Below, in pieces: positions 6,961 to 14,300 of a stretch of 40,600 nt of DNA (its first letter is position 1; every line of letters begins with the position of its first letter). A program made the translations under genes and the position numbers. Below the pieces are notes generated by a model. That model saw only the letters and a list, made by a program, of their open reading frames with translations. It did not search any database and had not been told where the DNA came from. Origin of the DNA: Mesorhizobium sp. B4-1-3 (GTDB lineage: Bacteria; Pseudomonadota; Alphaproteobacteria; Rhizobiales; Rhizobiaceae); NCBI RefSeq assembly GCF_006439355.1, contig NZ_VFTG01000036.1, forward strand, positions 1 to 40,600, written 5' to 3'.

Positions 6961-8367
6961 TCAAAGTGATCCCGAAGTGAACGGCCCCGAAAGATGGTGC
7001 CTGCGCATAAGCGTGGAGAGGCGGTTCGCCGCTTCGGCGAATGCTTCGCCTGCAGAAGCGATCAGCGCCGGTCGTTCCTGCTCGGACGCGGCCAGAACGC
7101 GTTCCCAGAAAGCGGCTATGAGTGCGCTCGACCGCGCGAGGTCGGCGGCAACGGCCCGATCGGCGGCCAGCGTCGCCAGATGCCGAAGATCGATGCCGCC
7201 GATGCCGGGCGGGACTTTCGCTCCCATGTCGAGAAAGCCCGGAGGCAGCGATCCTCTCAGATTGTGAACGCGATGCTCGACGATGGCGGCGTAGATCTGG
7301 TCGACGGCCTGCTTGGCGCCGGCGACACGGGAGGGGTGGTCGGTGTCGGCCGCGGCGTGAGGGAGGAGTTCCAGACGCTGGCCATAGGCCTCGACCAGTC
7401 TGAGATAAGGCAGCATTGGTCCCGAAAGCGTGCTGCCGTCCTTGAACAGGTCCGCATCGATCGCCGCATGAGAAACGCGTCCTGACGCCAGCGCGCGCTC
7501 CAATGCTGCCACATCGACCAGCTCGCCGCGATCGTAGTTGATGAGCACGGCGCCGTGGTTGAGGAGGGAGAGGACTTCATCTCCGATCAGTCCGGCATTG
7601 GCGTATCGCTGCTGGCCGGCATCGAAGGGACCGAGGCCTAGGTGGACCGAAAGCGCGTCGGCGCCGCGCGCCGCGTCTTCCATGGTCTCGGCATAGTCGA
7701 AGCCTTCCGCCTCGATCCATTTTTGGTGACGGGGCCGCGCATGGACGGCGACCTGCATGCCGAAGGCCTGGCCGAGCCTGGCGAATTCGCGACCGATATT
7801 GCCATAGCCGAGCACGGCAAGTCTTTTGCCTTCGAGCTTCTCGGTCGGGTAATGGCGCAGATCTTTTCCCGTATCGAACTGCCCGCCGGCGACCAGGGTG
7901 TTGAGCTTGTCCACCGGGAGATCCGGCCTGACTTTCAGCAGCGCCTTCATGGCCATTTGCGCGGTGGCGCGGCTGTTGATGCCGGGCGTGTTCATCAACG
8001 GCGCTTCGCCGCCTTCTCCGCTGCCTCCGCCCCAGGATGCCGAGCCCATATTGCCGGTGCCGGCGCCGATGCGCACGCCGCCGAGGCGGAACCTGGTCTC
8101 CGCCGGAATGAAGGTCGCGGCGGCGATGACGGCGTCGTAGCGGCCGTCACCGGCCTCTGCCAGCAATTCGTCACGCGTGCTCAATTGCGGCAGGTAGAAG
8201 AAATGCAGCCTGCCGGGATCAAGGGCGCCGGCCTCGGCGAGGCCTGTCTGGTGGAACACCCCACCCTTGGCTTCGATATAGGCCTTGACCTCGCTGTGGT
8301 CGGGATTGCCGTCCGCGCCAAAGCGCAGCCCGACAAAATCGCAGATCAGAATATTGGCTGATGTCAT
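6961..8367 (-). CDS. D-isomer-specific 2-hydroxyacid dehydrogenase family protein
   Basis: NAD(P)-dependent oxidoreductase of 468 residues with the D-2-hydroxyacid dehydrogenase layout. A substrate-domain stretch ends in NTPGINSRATAQMAM. The Rossmann motif GYGNIG lies at about residue 187, a YDRGELVDVAALERAL segment at about 280, and a catalytic-type PH in LLPHAAADTDHPS near 335. It is about 100 residues longer than usual, with an extra helical C-terminal region after residue 360 and a glycine/serine-rich insert (SASWGGGSGEGGEA) before the NTPG motif. It may act on a phosphoglycerate- or hydroxypyruvate-like substrate, but the C-terminal extension marks a separate subfamily. It converges on tRNA-Arg and lies between that tRNA and a decayed aldehyde dehydrogenase. 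Confidence 0.8.
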   Translation of the reverse strand: MTSANILICDFVGLRFGADGNPDHSEVKAYIEAKGGVFHQTGLAEAGALDPGRLHFFYLPQLSTRDELLAEAGDGRYDAVIAAATFIPAETRFRLGGVRIGAGTGNMGSASWGGGSGEGGEAPLMNTPGINSRATAQMAMKALLKVRPDLPVDKLNTLVAGGQFDTGKDLRHYPTEKLEGKRLAVLGYGNIGREFARLGQAFGMQVAVHARPRHQKWIEAEGFDYAETMEDAARGADALSVHLGLGPFDAGQQRYANAGLIGDEVLSLLNHGAVLINYDRGELVDVAALERALASGRVSHAAIDADLFKDGSTLSGPMLPYLRLVEAYGQRLELLPHAAADTDHPSRVAGAKQAVDQIYAAIVEHRVHNLRGSLPPGFLDMGAKVPPGIGGIDLRHLATLAADRAVAADLARSSALIAAFWERVLAASEQERPALIASAGEAFAEAANRLSTLMRRHHLSGPFTSGSL

Positions 8368-8479
8368 GGAGCGTCGTTTCCCTGCAGCTGTCTCCAGCTA
8401 CTCCAATCCGGTATCCGATGGACCATCGCGAAACGGCATATCCGGGTCGCAAGCGAGAGATGTCCCAGGAAACTGGAAC

Positions 8480-8692
8480 CTGTCGGCCCTGAATGGCGAC
8501 AGCAGCCGCGACATGGCGCTTGCGCAGAAGAGCGAGCTCGCGCTCGACGCCGGCCTGGTCGGCGTCAACCATATGATGGTGTCTACGCCGGAAACCCCTG
8601 GCGGTGGCGTGAACGAGTCCGGTTATGGATCGGAATCCGGAATCGAGGGCCTGGACGCCCATCTGCGGACCAAATTCGTCACGGAGACGTAA
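8480..8692 (+). pseudogene. Aldehyde dehydrogenase 3' fragment
   Basis: A frame ending at the TAA 8690-8692 encodes about 65 residues that match the extreme C-terminus of NAD(P)-dependent aldehyde (succinate-semialdehyde-type) dehydrogenases. The readable part runs MALAQKSELALDAGLVGVNH, then STPETPGGGVNESGYGSESG, then a final TKFVTE. The intact family has about 480 residues, so roughly 85% of the gene, including the catalytic Cys and cofactor site, is missing. Upstream (about 8370-8480) the frame becomes meaningless. One conserved position reads Gly where the family has Phe (PFGG to PGGG). This fragment fills the 350-bp gap between the hydroxyacid dehydrogenase and FMN reductase genes. Confidence 0.75.
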
Positions 8693-8716
8693 GCATCTCC
8701 GAGCGGGTTGCCTCGG

Positions 8717-9280
8717 CTATTCCGCCGCGATCCGCTGGTCGGCGGCGCGGCGGGAGAGCGCATGGCCCGCCTCGTCGACGGCCTGCGCGACGCGCTTGCG
8801 GATCGCTTCGGAGACCAGGACGCCGTCGGCGAAATCCCTGTCCGTCGCATAGACCCCGGTGGGCAAGGCAAGCGCCTCGAAAAAGCCGAACAGCGGCCGC
8901 AATTGATGCTCGACGATCAGCGCATGCCGCTCGCCGCCGCCCGTTGCGAGCAGCAGCACCGGTTTGCCCCTCAGCGAGGCCGGATCGAGCAGGTCGAAGA
9001 AGTGTTTGAAAAGCCCGGTGTAGCTGCCCTTGTAGGTCGGCGATCCGACCACCAGCACGTCGGCGTTGACGACCCTGTCGAGAATATCGCGAGCCTGCGG
9101 ATCGAGATCGCGCGCCCATTTGGCGCTGCCGAGCGAAGGTCCGACGTCGTCAATATCAAAGGTGCTCGCCGACAAAGTGTTGCGAGCCGCAACGTCCCTC
9201 ACCACCTGCTCGACGAGACCGCGCGTCTTCGACGGCCGGGTGAAATTTCCGGAGAAACCGACAACGGTTGGATTGGGCAT
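8717..9280 (-). CDS. msuE: NADPH-dependent FMN reductase, MsuE-like
   Basis: Flavodoxin-fold FMN reductase of 187 residues. It shows the N-terminal phosphate-binding loop (GFSGNFTRPSKT), the YKGSYTGLFKHFFDLL segment and the KPVLLLATGGGERHAL stretch typical of the SsuE/MsuE group. These proteins supply reduced FMN to two-component alkane- or methanesulfonate monooxygenases. No monooxygenase gene is in the window, so the partner is elsewhere or lost. The start at 9280 is preferred over 9286 because GAGGA then sits at normal spacing. An inverted repeat lies about 36-54 bp upstream. It is isolated among remnants. The gene symbol is a family-level assignment. Confidence 0.78.
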   Translation of the reverse strand: MPNPTVVGFSGNFTRPSKTRGLVEQVVRDVAARNTLSASTFDIDDVGPSLGSAKWARDLDPQARDILDRVVNADVLVVGSPTYKGSYTGLFKHFFDLLDPASLRGKPVLLLATGGGERHALIVEHQLRPLFGFFEALALPTGVYATDRDFADGVLVSEAIRKRVAQAVDEAGHALSRRAADQRIAAE

Positions 9281-9315
9281 GTTCATTTCCTCGGGACGCC
9301 GGCGCCAAGTCTAAT

Positions 9316-9334
9316 GTCTATGATTTTTATAGAC
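9316..9334 (-). promoter_or_regulatory. Inverted repeat upstream of the FMN reductase gene
   Basis: GTCTAT at 9316-9321 and ATAGAC at 9329-9334 form a 6-bp inverted repeat around an AT-rich 7-nt spacer, 36-54 bp upstream of the preferred start. Position and symmetry fit an operator or a promoter element. The regulator is unknown. Confidence 0.4.
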
Positions 9335-9393
9335 TCTAGCCTACCTTAGAAGGAACGATCCGCCTTTCGAGGGCCCCGCCTCGAACATTTTTT

Positions 9394-9640
9394 TCATGAA
9401 TTGCCCGGTTCATGGTTTCCTTGGTCGGCCAACACGGCACCGTCAGCGGCCATGGCACGATACTCGGCCGCGAGCGCCGCTGTCTTCTCATGACCGCCGG
9501 CGAACATGCCCTGGAAGAACGGATGTGGCATCGGAGTCAGCGGCGGGGACGCGACACCAGCGCTTGCGGCGCCGGATAGGGTGTGCCGACGCCCCCGGCG
9601 CTGGTCAGGATCTGGCCACGAGCTTGGCCATGCCGGCATG
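9394..9640 (-). pseudogene. Frameshifted SGNH/GDSL-type hydrolase C-terminal remnant
   Basis: On the minus strand, one frame ending at 9394 reads PPLTPMPHPFFQGMFAGGHE followed by KTAALAAEYRAMAADG. This resembles the C-terminal part of SGNH-hydrolase/arylesterase proteins, in which a PPPL segment precedes a helix and an Asp-x-x-His catalytic pair. The catalytic DxxH end is missing. Upstream coding continues only after changing frame: ILTSAGGVGTPYPAPQALV is in one frame and AGMAKLVARS in another. At least two frameshifts are therefore implied. Neither strand carries an intact gene here. The family assignment is by eye and moderate. Confidence 0.5.
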
Positions 9641-9670
9641 CTGCGGCTCGAACAGGAGATCACCAGATAA

Positions 9671-9916
9671 GGAAGGCAGACATCCGAGCTCTGGGAAAGA
9701 GGCGCGGACTGGCCGTCATTCGGCGGGGCCGAGATCGCGTGGCAGCGCGAGCTGGTCGGGCAATCGTCGATCGCGGCTCTGAAGCAGTTCGTTCCGATCA
9801 CCTCGATCGTCCTGTCCTCCTACGCGCCCCAGGCGATCTGCCGAGAACTCGAGCAGGCCATGCCGGGCATTGCCGTCACGCCCAACCGGCCGGATCAGCC
9901 CGGGATAATTTCGTAG
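9671..9916 (+). pseudogene. Unrecognised coding fragment without start codon
   Basis: A plus-strand frame opens directly after a TAA at 9668-9670 and runs 81 codons to the TAG at 9914-9916. It has coding-like third positions and a plausible protein sequence (contains ELVGQSSIAALKQFVPITSI and CRELEQAMPGIAVTPN). There is no usable start codon before the Met near its end. I read it as the 3' fragment of a lost gene, but I do not recognise the family. Its last 22 bp overlap the 3' end of the convergent cyclase gene. Confidence 0.4.
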
Positions 9917-10785
9917 CGAAGGATCTGGGCGTCGCCGAGGGTCGATCTGCGTCCAGGTGAGATGACGCCGGAGCCGAAGAGGAGAATATCCTCTCGGCGC
10001 ACGAATACTTCTTGGCCGGATCCCATCGACACAAATGTGCCCGATGAGCTTCGCTCGACAAGCCGCGCCTTGCCATTCGAAATGGTGAACGTCGCGTGGT
10101 GCCTCGAGACCCAGGGCCTCTGGACGACGATATCGCATTCCGGAGATCGGCCGATCGTCACCAGTTCGTTGTTTCGGCAGGATCGCAATTGATCTTCGTA
10201 GCGGATGACCAGATTGATCGGTGGCGGCGGCGCAGAGCGCCTGTCGACAAAGGTGCCCCGGCTGGCGACGTGCGTGCTGGGGGCGCCGTCGTCGGTCCGC
10301 AGCGTATAGACATCGAAGAGTTCTTGCTTTCCCTTGAAGGCCATTTTGTCGAGGAGCCGCAAGGTACCACGGCTGTCCGCCGAAAGGGCTTCGAAGAAGC
10401 TCTGGCTGATCAGGACCTCCCCGGGATTGGCCGTGGCGGACAACCTTGCGGTGACGTTGACAACGTCGCCGAATACCGCGCCCCGCGCGCGAATGACCGC
10501 TCCGAAATGCAATCCGATCCGGGCGATCAAGGGCTCTTTCGTCAGCTGGCCGCCGATCCGGCAGACCGCCCTCAGCGCCGCCTCCGGTGTCTCGAACAGG
10601 CTGAGCACGTCATCGCCCTTCGAGTAGATGAAGTCACCGCCATGCTCGGCGACGATCTGGCGTATCGCGTCGAGACAACCCGAGACCTGCCGCAGGGCGG
10701 CATCGTCGCCGATGCGCTCATAGAGCGGCACGCTGCCCACGACATCGGCCAAGAGGACCGCGGCCAGAAGTCTTTCCTGATCCAT
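9895..10785 (-). CDS. Class III adenylate/guanylate cyclase with C-terminal FHA domain
   Basis: Soluble protein of 296 residues from the ATG at 10785; an in-frame start 13 codons earlier adds nothing recognisable. Residues 5-170 are a class III nucleotidyl cyclase domain. The metal-binding aspartates Asp14 and Asp58 are 44 apart as expected. Lys56 sits at the purine-selecting position, and FGDVVNVTARLSATANPGE supplies the transition-state Asn and Arg. It therefore looks catalytically competent. Residues from about 185 form an FHA domain (VTIGRSPECDIVV, VSRHHATF), a phosphothreonine-binding module. The fusion suggests that cyclic nucleotide synthesis or protein recruitment is tied to Ser/Thr phosphorylation; no kinase is in the window. 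It lies 182 bp downstream of the anti-sigma gene on the same strand. Confidence 0.88.
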   Translation of the reverse strand: MDQERLLAAVLLADVVGSVPLYERIGDDAALRQVSGCLDAIRQIVAEHGGDFIYSKGDDVLSLFETPEAALRAVCRIGGQLTKEPLIARIGLHFGAVIRARGAVFGDVVNVTARLSATANPGEVLISQSFFEALSADSRGTLRLLDKMAFKGKQELFDVYTLRTDDGAPSTHVASRGTFVDRRSAPPPPINLVIRYEDQLRSCRNNELVTIGRSPECDIVVQRPWVSRHHATFTISNGKARLVERSSSGTFVSMGSGQEVFVRREDILLFGSGVISPGRRSTLGDAQILRYEIIPG

Positions 10786-10967
10786 CGACTCGTATCCGCC
10801 CCGAGAACGCGGCGTGTATAACACACCGAAGTCGACCTTGACTTGTCACTTGTGCGCCAAGGCGCCGGCGCAACCGAGGCGCGATTATCGCCGACGGACA
10901 GGCATCTGCCTCCCGCCAAACGGTTAACCGACCTCGACAATAGCGGCGATAAGGACGTTTCGTCTCC

Positions 10968-11882
10968 CTAGCCCGGGCTGCCGGCCGCCGGATTGGCGAT
11001 GATCGCCGCCCGGAAGCGGGCGACGAAATCGTCCAGCGCCGGGCGTTCGGCATCCGAGATCGCCCAATAGGAGAAGGCATCGTCGGTCCAGTGGACCAGA
11101 AGGAAGCCCCCCGCCGAGAGGTCGTCCGCCACCGGCACCGATTTGGCCTCGTTCTGCCGGGGCGCGGCCACCAGCGTGATCAGGTGCTCGTGGTGGCGGT
11201 AGACCAGCGCCGGCATCGGTCTGTCGCCGATCACCTCGACGCGTCCGCCGAGCAGCGCGTAGCCGTCCTTGGCCATGTCGGGCGCCGCCGGCGACACGCC
11301 GATGCGACCGTCTAGCCATGGCTTCACCGTGTGGCGGTCGGACGAGACGATGTCGACCGGGGTCGCCGCCAGCAGGCTGCGGCGATGGCCGTTGGCGACA
11401 GCGACCGCAAAACTCTCGGAGCCATTGTCCGCCGTGGCCAGCCACTGCGTCGCACCGCTGGCGAGGAACGCCGTCAGCACGATCGAGGCCGCCATCTGCC
11501 GCCAGTCGAAAGAATTGAACCAGCGTGGCGCGCGCGGCCGCATCTCGACGACATTGCTCTGCTGCTGTTGTGGCGGCGGCTCAGCCTTCGCGGTCGTGGG
11601 TTCGGCAGCGTCTTCGGTGTCTTTCACCTCGGCAATCGCCGCGATACGCGCCAGGAAATCGTCGCTCACGACGGGGCGCCGCACGTTGGCAAGAGCGCCG
11701 CGCAGCGCCACCAGGCGCGCATGCTCGGCGGCCAGCTCCGGATCTGCGGCCATGCGGCGCTCGACCGCCAAAGCGGCCGCGGCATCGAGCTCGCCATCGA
11801 CAAGGGCGTGAATCATCAGTTTCATATCCTGCGGGTCTTGCGGCAATCCATCCTCACGCGAGCGATCTTCATGCGGGCTCAT
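10968..11882 (-). CDS. Anti-sigma factor, single transmembrane segment
   Basis: Protein of 304 residues from the ATG at 11882 (an in-frame ATG at 11897 is possible). The N-terminal ~90 residues look like an anti-sigma domain (MIHALVDGELDAAAALAVER and further helices). A linker with PPPQQQQ follows, then a single membrane segment around ASIVLTAFLASGATQWL, and a C-terminal periplasmic domain of about 150 residues with HHEHL. It has no Cys-based ZAS motif (HxxxCxxC), so it is not a redox-zinc type. The start overlaps the sigma gene stop by 14 bp, implying translational coupling. The usual role is to hold the cognate ECF sigma at the membrane until a periplasmic signal arrives. Confidence 0.82.
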   Translation of the reverse strand: MSPHEDRSREDGLPQDPQDMKLMIHALVDGELDAAAALAVERRMAADPELAAEHARLVALRGALANVRRPVVSDDFLARIAAIAEVKDTEDAAEPTTAKAEPPPQQQQSNVVEMRPRAPRWFNSFDWRQMAASIVLTAFLASGATQWLATADNGSESFAVAVANGHRRSLLAATPVDIVSSDRHTVKPWLDGRIGVSPAAPDMAKDGYALLGGRVEVIGDRPMPALVYRHHEHLITLVAAPRQNEAKSVPVADDLSAGGFLLVHWTDDAFSYWAISDAERPALDDFVARFRAAIIANPAAGSPG

Positions 11883-12441
11883 GGTGGCGCCCTCCAAGTT
11901 CCGTCATCAAGAGGCCGCGGGCTCGCGCCAGCCGCGACATCACCGTGCCTTGCGGCACGCCGAGCATCGCGGCGATCTCGCGGTAGCTGAGACCGTTTAT
12001 GTCGCGCAGCACCAGCGTTTCGCGGAAGGCCTGCGGCAGCCTTACGATCGCCGCTTCCACCGCCACCGAATTCGCCTTGGCGATCAGCGCCGCCTCCGGG
12101 TTGTCGGCATCATTGTCGGGCGGCGGCGACACGTCGTCGAGATCGGCGAGGTCGCCGACGGCGACCACGCTGCGCGGACGGTTCTTCGCCATCCATGTAT
12201 AGGAGGCGTTGCGCACGATGGTGAGCAGCCACGCGCGGGAGTTTCCCCCAGCGAACCCGGCAATGCCCGCATGCGCCTTGAGGCAGGCCTCCTGCACGAC
12301 ATCCTCGGCATCGGCCGTGTTGCCGGTCAGCCAGCGGGCGAGCGACAGCGCATCGCCAAGATGCGGCAGCACCACCTCGGCAAAACGCGCGGCCAGCATC
12401 TTTTCGCTCAACACCGTTCCGCCGTCGGGCGCTCCCGCCAT
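11869..12441 (-). CDS. ECF-family RNA polymerase sigma factor
   Basis: Sigma-70 family, ECF type, 190 residues from the ATG at 12441. Region 2 contains ARWLTGNTADAEDVVQEACL, the core-binding and -10 recognition helix. Region 4 contains LPQAFRETLVLRD and LSYREIAAMLGVPQGTVMSR, the -35-binding helix-turn-helix. A longer frame upstream to 12636 is Pro/Arg-rich and not family-like, so I reject it; Met at codon 15 is a further alternative start. The gene follows small ORF 2 with a 16-bp gap that carries GAGGG, and it overlaps the anti-sigma gene. A candidate ECF promoter at 12836-12865 suggests autoregulation. Confidence 0.88.
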   Translation of the reverse strand: MAGAPDGGTVLSEKMLAARFAEVVLPHLGDALSLARWLTGNTADAEDVVQEACLKAHAGIAGFAGGNSRAWLLTIVRNASYTWMAKNRPRSVVAVGDLADLDDVSPPPDNDADNPEAALIAKANSVAVEAAIVRLPQAFRETLVLRDINGLSYREIAAMLGVPQGTVMSRLARARGLLMTELGGRHHEPA

Positions 12442-12457
12442 GGGTCTGCCGCCGCCC

Positions 12458-12667
12458 TCAGCGGGAGGCAACGATCTGTCCCTGCTCGTGCGGGTGAAGA
12501 TCGCGACCGCAGGCGATGGCGCCTGCTTCGAGGGAGGAGAAGGCATTGGTGTCACCGGAGTCAAGTGTCTCGGAAGCAAGGCGCGCCTCGGAAGGGGACG
12601 GCGCATCGCTGGCTGCAACGGGGTGCTCGCCGTCATGGTCGTGGATCTCGATGGTTGCGATCGGCAC
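12458..12667 (-). CDS. Small acidic His-rich protein, unknown (small ORF 2 of ECF operon)
   Basis: A 69-codon frame with a GTG start 3 bp after the stop of small ORF 1 and ending 16 bp before the sigma start. The product begins VPIATIEIHDHDGEH, has a single Cys (IACGRD) and no transmembrane segment or signal peptide. Third positions are GC-rich as in neighbouring genes. I do not recognise a family. Its tight fit between small ORF 1 and sigma suggests co-translation with the sigma operon. It could also be an untranslated leader that happens to be open. Confidence 0.4.
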   Translation of the reverse strand: MPIATIEIHDHDGEHPVAASDAPSPSEARLASETLDSGDTNAFSSLEAGAIACGRDLHPHEQGQIVASR

Positions 12668-12670
12668 GGA

Positions 12671-12796
12671 TCAGGGCCGCCGACGGGGCGGTATCGCCCA
12701 GAACAGGTGCGCCCAGCTCCAGCGCTCCAAGGGGCGACGGCGGCTTAGGCCGTCGCCCTCTTTTGCCCGCGCGTGTTTGTCTTCGTACCGCTTCAT
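12671..12796 (-). CDS. Small basic protein, unknown (small ORF 1 of ECF operon)
   Basis: A 41-residue frame starting MKRYEDKHARAKEGDG and ending in IPPRRRP. It has the best ribosome-binding site of the region: AGGAGAT about 5-7 bp before the ATG. A candidate ECF promoter lies 40-70 bp upstream. The middle reads ERWSWAHLFWAIPP, an aromatic patch too short to be a clear membrane helix. A strong GC hairpin (12732-12758) falls inside it. Family unknown. The good start signal favours translation; the internal hairpin leaves a leader-peptide or untranslated-leader role open. Confidence 0.45.
   Translation of the reverse strand: MKRYEDKHARAKEGDGLSRRRPLERWSWAHLFWAIPPRRRP
12732..12764 (+). terminator. 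GC hairpin with T run on the plus strand
   Basis: GGGCGACGG (12732-12740) pairs with CCGTCGCCC (12750-12758), followed by TCTTTT on the plus strand. This has intrinsic-terminator form for plus-strand transcription. No plus-strand gene precedes it, so it may stop antisense transcripts or act as an RNA structure in the minus-strand leader of the sigma operon. Confidence 0.35.
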
Positions 12797-12835
12797 GATG
12801 ATCTCCTGCTGTTGCGCGCAAAGGCGGCATGCCCA

Positions 12836-12865
12836 GGAGACCGGCGGACCGGGCCGTTTATTCCC
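12836..12865 (-). promoter_or_regulatory. Candidate ECF-type promoter of the sigma operon
   Basis: On the minus strand GGGAATAAA (12857-12865) and GTCTCC (12836-12841) are separated by 15 bp. A GGAA-containing -35 with AAA and a GTC-type -10 is the general form of ECF promoters, and the site lies 40-70 bp upstream of the small ORF 1 start. That is the position expected for an autoregulated sigma operon. The call rests on pattern and position only. Confidence 0.4.
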
Positions 12866-12914
12866 GGCCGGTCAGCCTTTTCCTTCACGCTAACGTGATC
12901 GAGGGCGCGCGGGT

Positions 12915-14300
12915 CTACAGCGCCAGCAAGCCAAGCCCGGCCAGAGCCGACCCCGCCAGCGTCGGCAGCATGCCGAGCTTCAGCCTGAACATGGCGACCA
13001 TCGCCCCAACCGACAGCAGCGCGGCGCGCCAGTCGAGCGAGGACAGGACCGGCACCTCCACGCCCCAGCCGACGCTTGCGACCTTGCCGAAGACGACATG
13101 CAGTGCGAACCACAATGCAAGGTTCATGATGACGCCGACCACCGCCGCGGTGATCGCGCCCAGCGCCGCCGCCAGCGCCTTGTTCTGCCGCAATTGCTCG
13201 ATGTAGGGCGCGCCCAGAAATATCCAGAAGAAGCAGGGCACGAAGGTGACCCAGAGCGTCAGCGCCGACCCCAGCGACCCTGCAAGCAAGGGATTGATCG
13301 CGCCGGCATGACGATAGGCGGCGGCAAAGCCGACGAATTGCAGCACCAGGATCAGCGGTCCGGGCGTCGTTTCGGCGAGCCCCAGCCCGTCGACCATCTG
13401 TCCAGGCGAAAGCCAGCCGAACGAGGTGACCGCCGCTTGCGCCACATAGGCGAGCACCGCATAGGCGCCGCCGAAGGTGACGACGGCCATCAGGCTGAAG
13501 AAGCCGCCGATCTGCGCCCACACGCTGCCCGGCCCCGCCAGCAAGGCGATCAGCGCCACCGGCCCGAGCCAGAGCGGAAGCCAGATGCCGATGGTCCGGA
13601 CCGCATGCCATCGTGACGGCACGGTGTGGCCGAGCTCGCCGCGCTCGAACATCAGGTCGACCACGCCTTTGTCGTCGGCGACGCTGCCCTTGCCATGTGC
13701 CGAGCCGGAAAACAGCCGTGGCGCAAATCGATTGCCGATCCAGCCGATGAGGCCTGCGGCAAGCACGATCAGCGGGAACGGCAGCTTCACGACATAGATG
13801 GCGAGGAAGGCCGCCACGGCGATCGCCACCATCGCACGGTTCTTCAGCGCCCGCTTGCCGATGCGGATCACCGCCTCGACGACGACGGCGAGCACCGCCG
13901 CCTTGACGCCGAAGAACAGCGCCTCGACCACCGGCGCGTCGTTGTAGAGCATGTAGAAGCTGCTCAGGCCAAGCATGACCAGGGCGCCGGGCAGCACGAA
14001 CAGGATGCCCGCGACCAGTCCGCCCGCCGTTCGGTGCAGCAGCCAGCCGATATAGACGGCAAGCTGCTGCGCCTCGGGCCCGGGCAGGAGCATGCAGTAG
14101 TTGAGCGCGTGCAGGAAACGCTCCTCGCCGATCCAACGGTGCTCCTCGACCAGTTCCTTGTGCATCAGCGCGATCTGCCCGGCCGGCCCGCCGAAGGACA
14201 GCAGGCCGATCCTGGCCCAGAGCCGCGTCGCCTCGCGGAAGCTCGGCATGGCCGGGGCCTCGACCGTCCGTGCGGCCCCACCTTTGGCAAGGACAGTCAT
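12915..14300 (-). CDS. chrA: Chromate transporter ChrA
   Basis: Inner-membrane CHR-family efflux protein of 461 residues, with two homologous halves as in long-chain ChrA. The N-terminal half shows SFGGPAGQIALMHKE and LPGPEAQQLAVYIGWL. The C-terminal half repeats the pattern as TFGGAYAVLAYV and TPGPLILVLQFVGF. About 10-12 membrane segments are expected. The family exports chromate (and interacts with sulfate uptake) using the proton-motive force. The ATG overlaps the chrB stop by 4 bp (ATGA), so the two genes are translationally coupled. The ECF operon promoter follows immediately downstream. Confidence 0.93.
   Translation of the reverse strand: MTVLAKGGAARTVEAPAMPSFREATRLWARIGLLSFGGPAGQIALMHKELVEEHRWIGEERFLHALNYCMLLPGPEAQQLAVYIGWLLHRTAGGLVAGILFVLPGALVMLGLSSFYMLYNDAPVVEALFFGVKAAVLAVVVEAVIRIGKRALKNRAMVAIAVAAFLAIYVVKLPFPLIVLAAGLIGWIGNRFAPRLFSGSAHGKGSVADDKGVVDLMFERGELGHTVPSRWHAVRTIGIWLPLWLGPVALIALLAGPGSVWAQIGGFFSLMAVVTFGGAYAVLAYVAQAAVTSFGWLSPGQMVDGLGLAETTPGPLILVLQFVGFAAAYRHAGAINPLLAGSLGSALTLWVTFVPCFFWIFLGAPYIEQLRQNKALAAALGAITAAVVGVIMNLALWFALHVVFGKVASVGWGVEVPVLSSLDWRAALLSVGAMVAMFRLKLGMLPTLAGSALAGLGLLAL

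Noticed and set aside
6918..9916. Attachment-site duplication of the tRNA-Arg 3' end
   Set aside because: I looked for a second copy of the T-arm/acceptor sequence on both strands in the window and did not see one.
12442..12636. Extended N-terminus of the ECF sigma factor
   Set aside because: The extra 65 residues are Pro/Arg-rich and overlap small ORF 2; ECF sigma factors of this length start near 12441.
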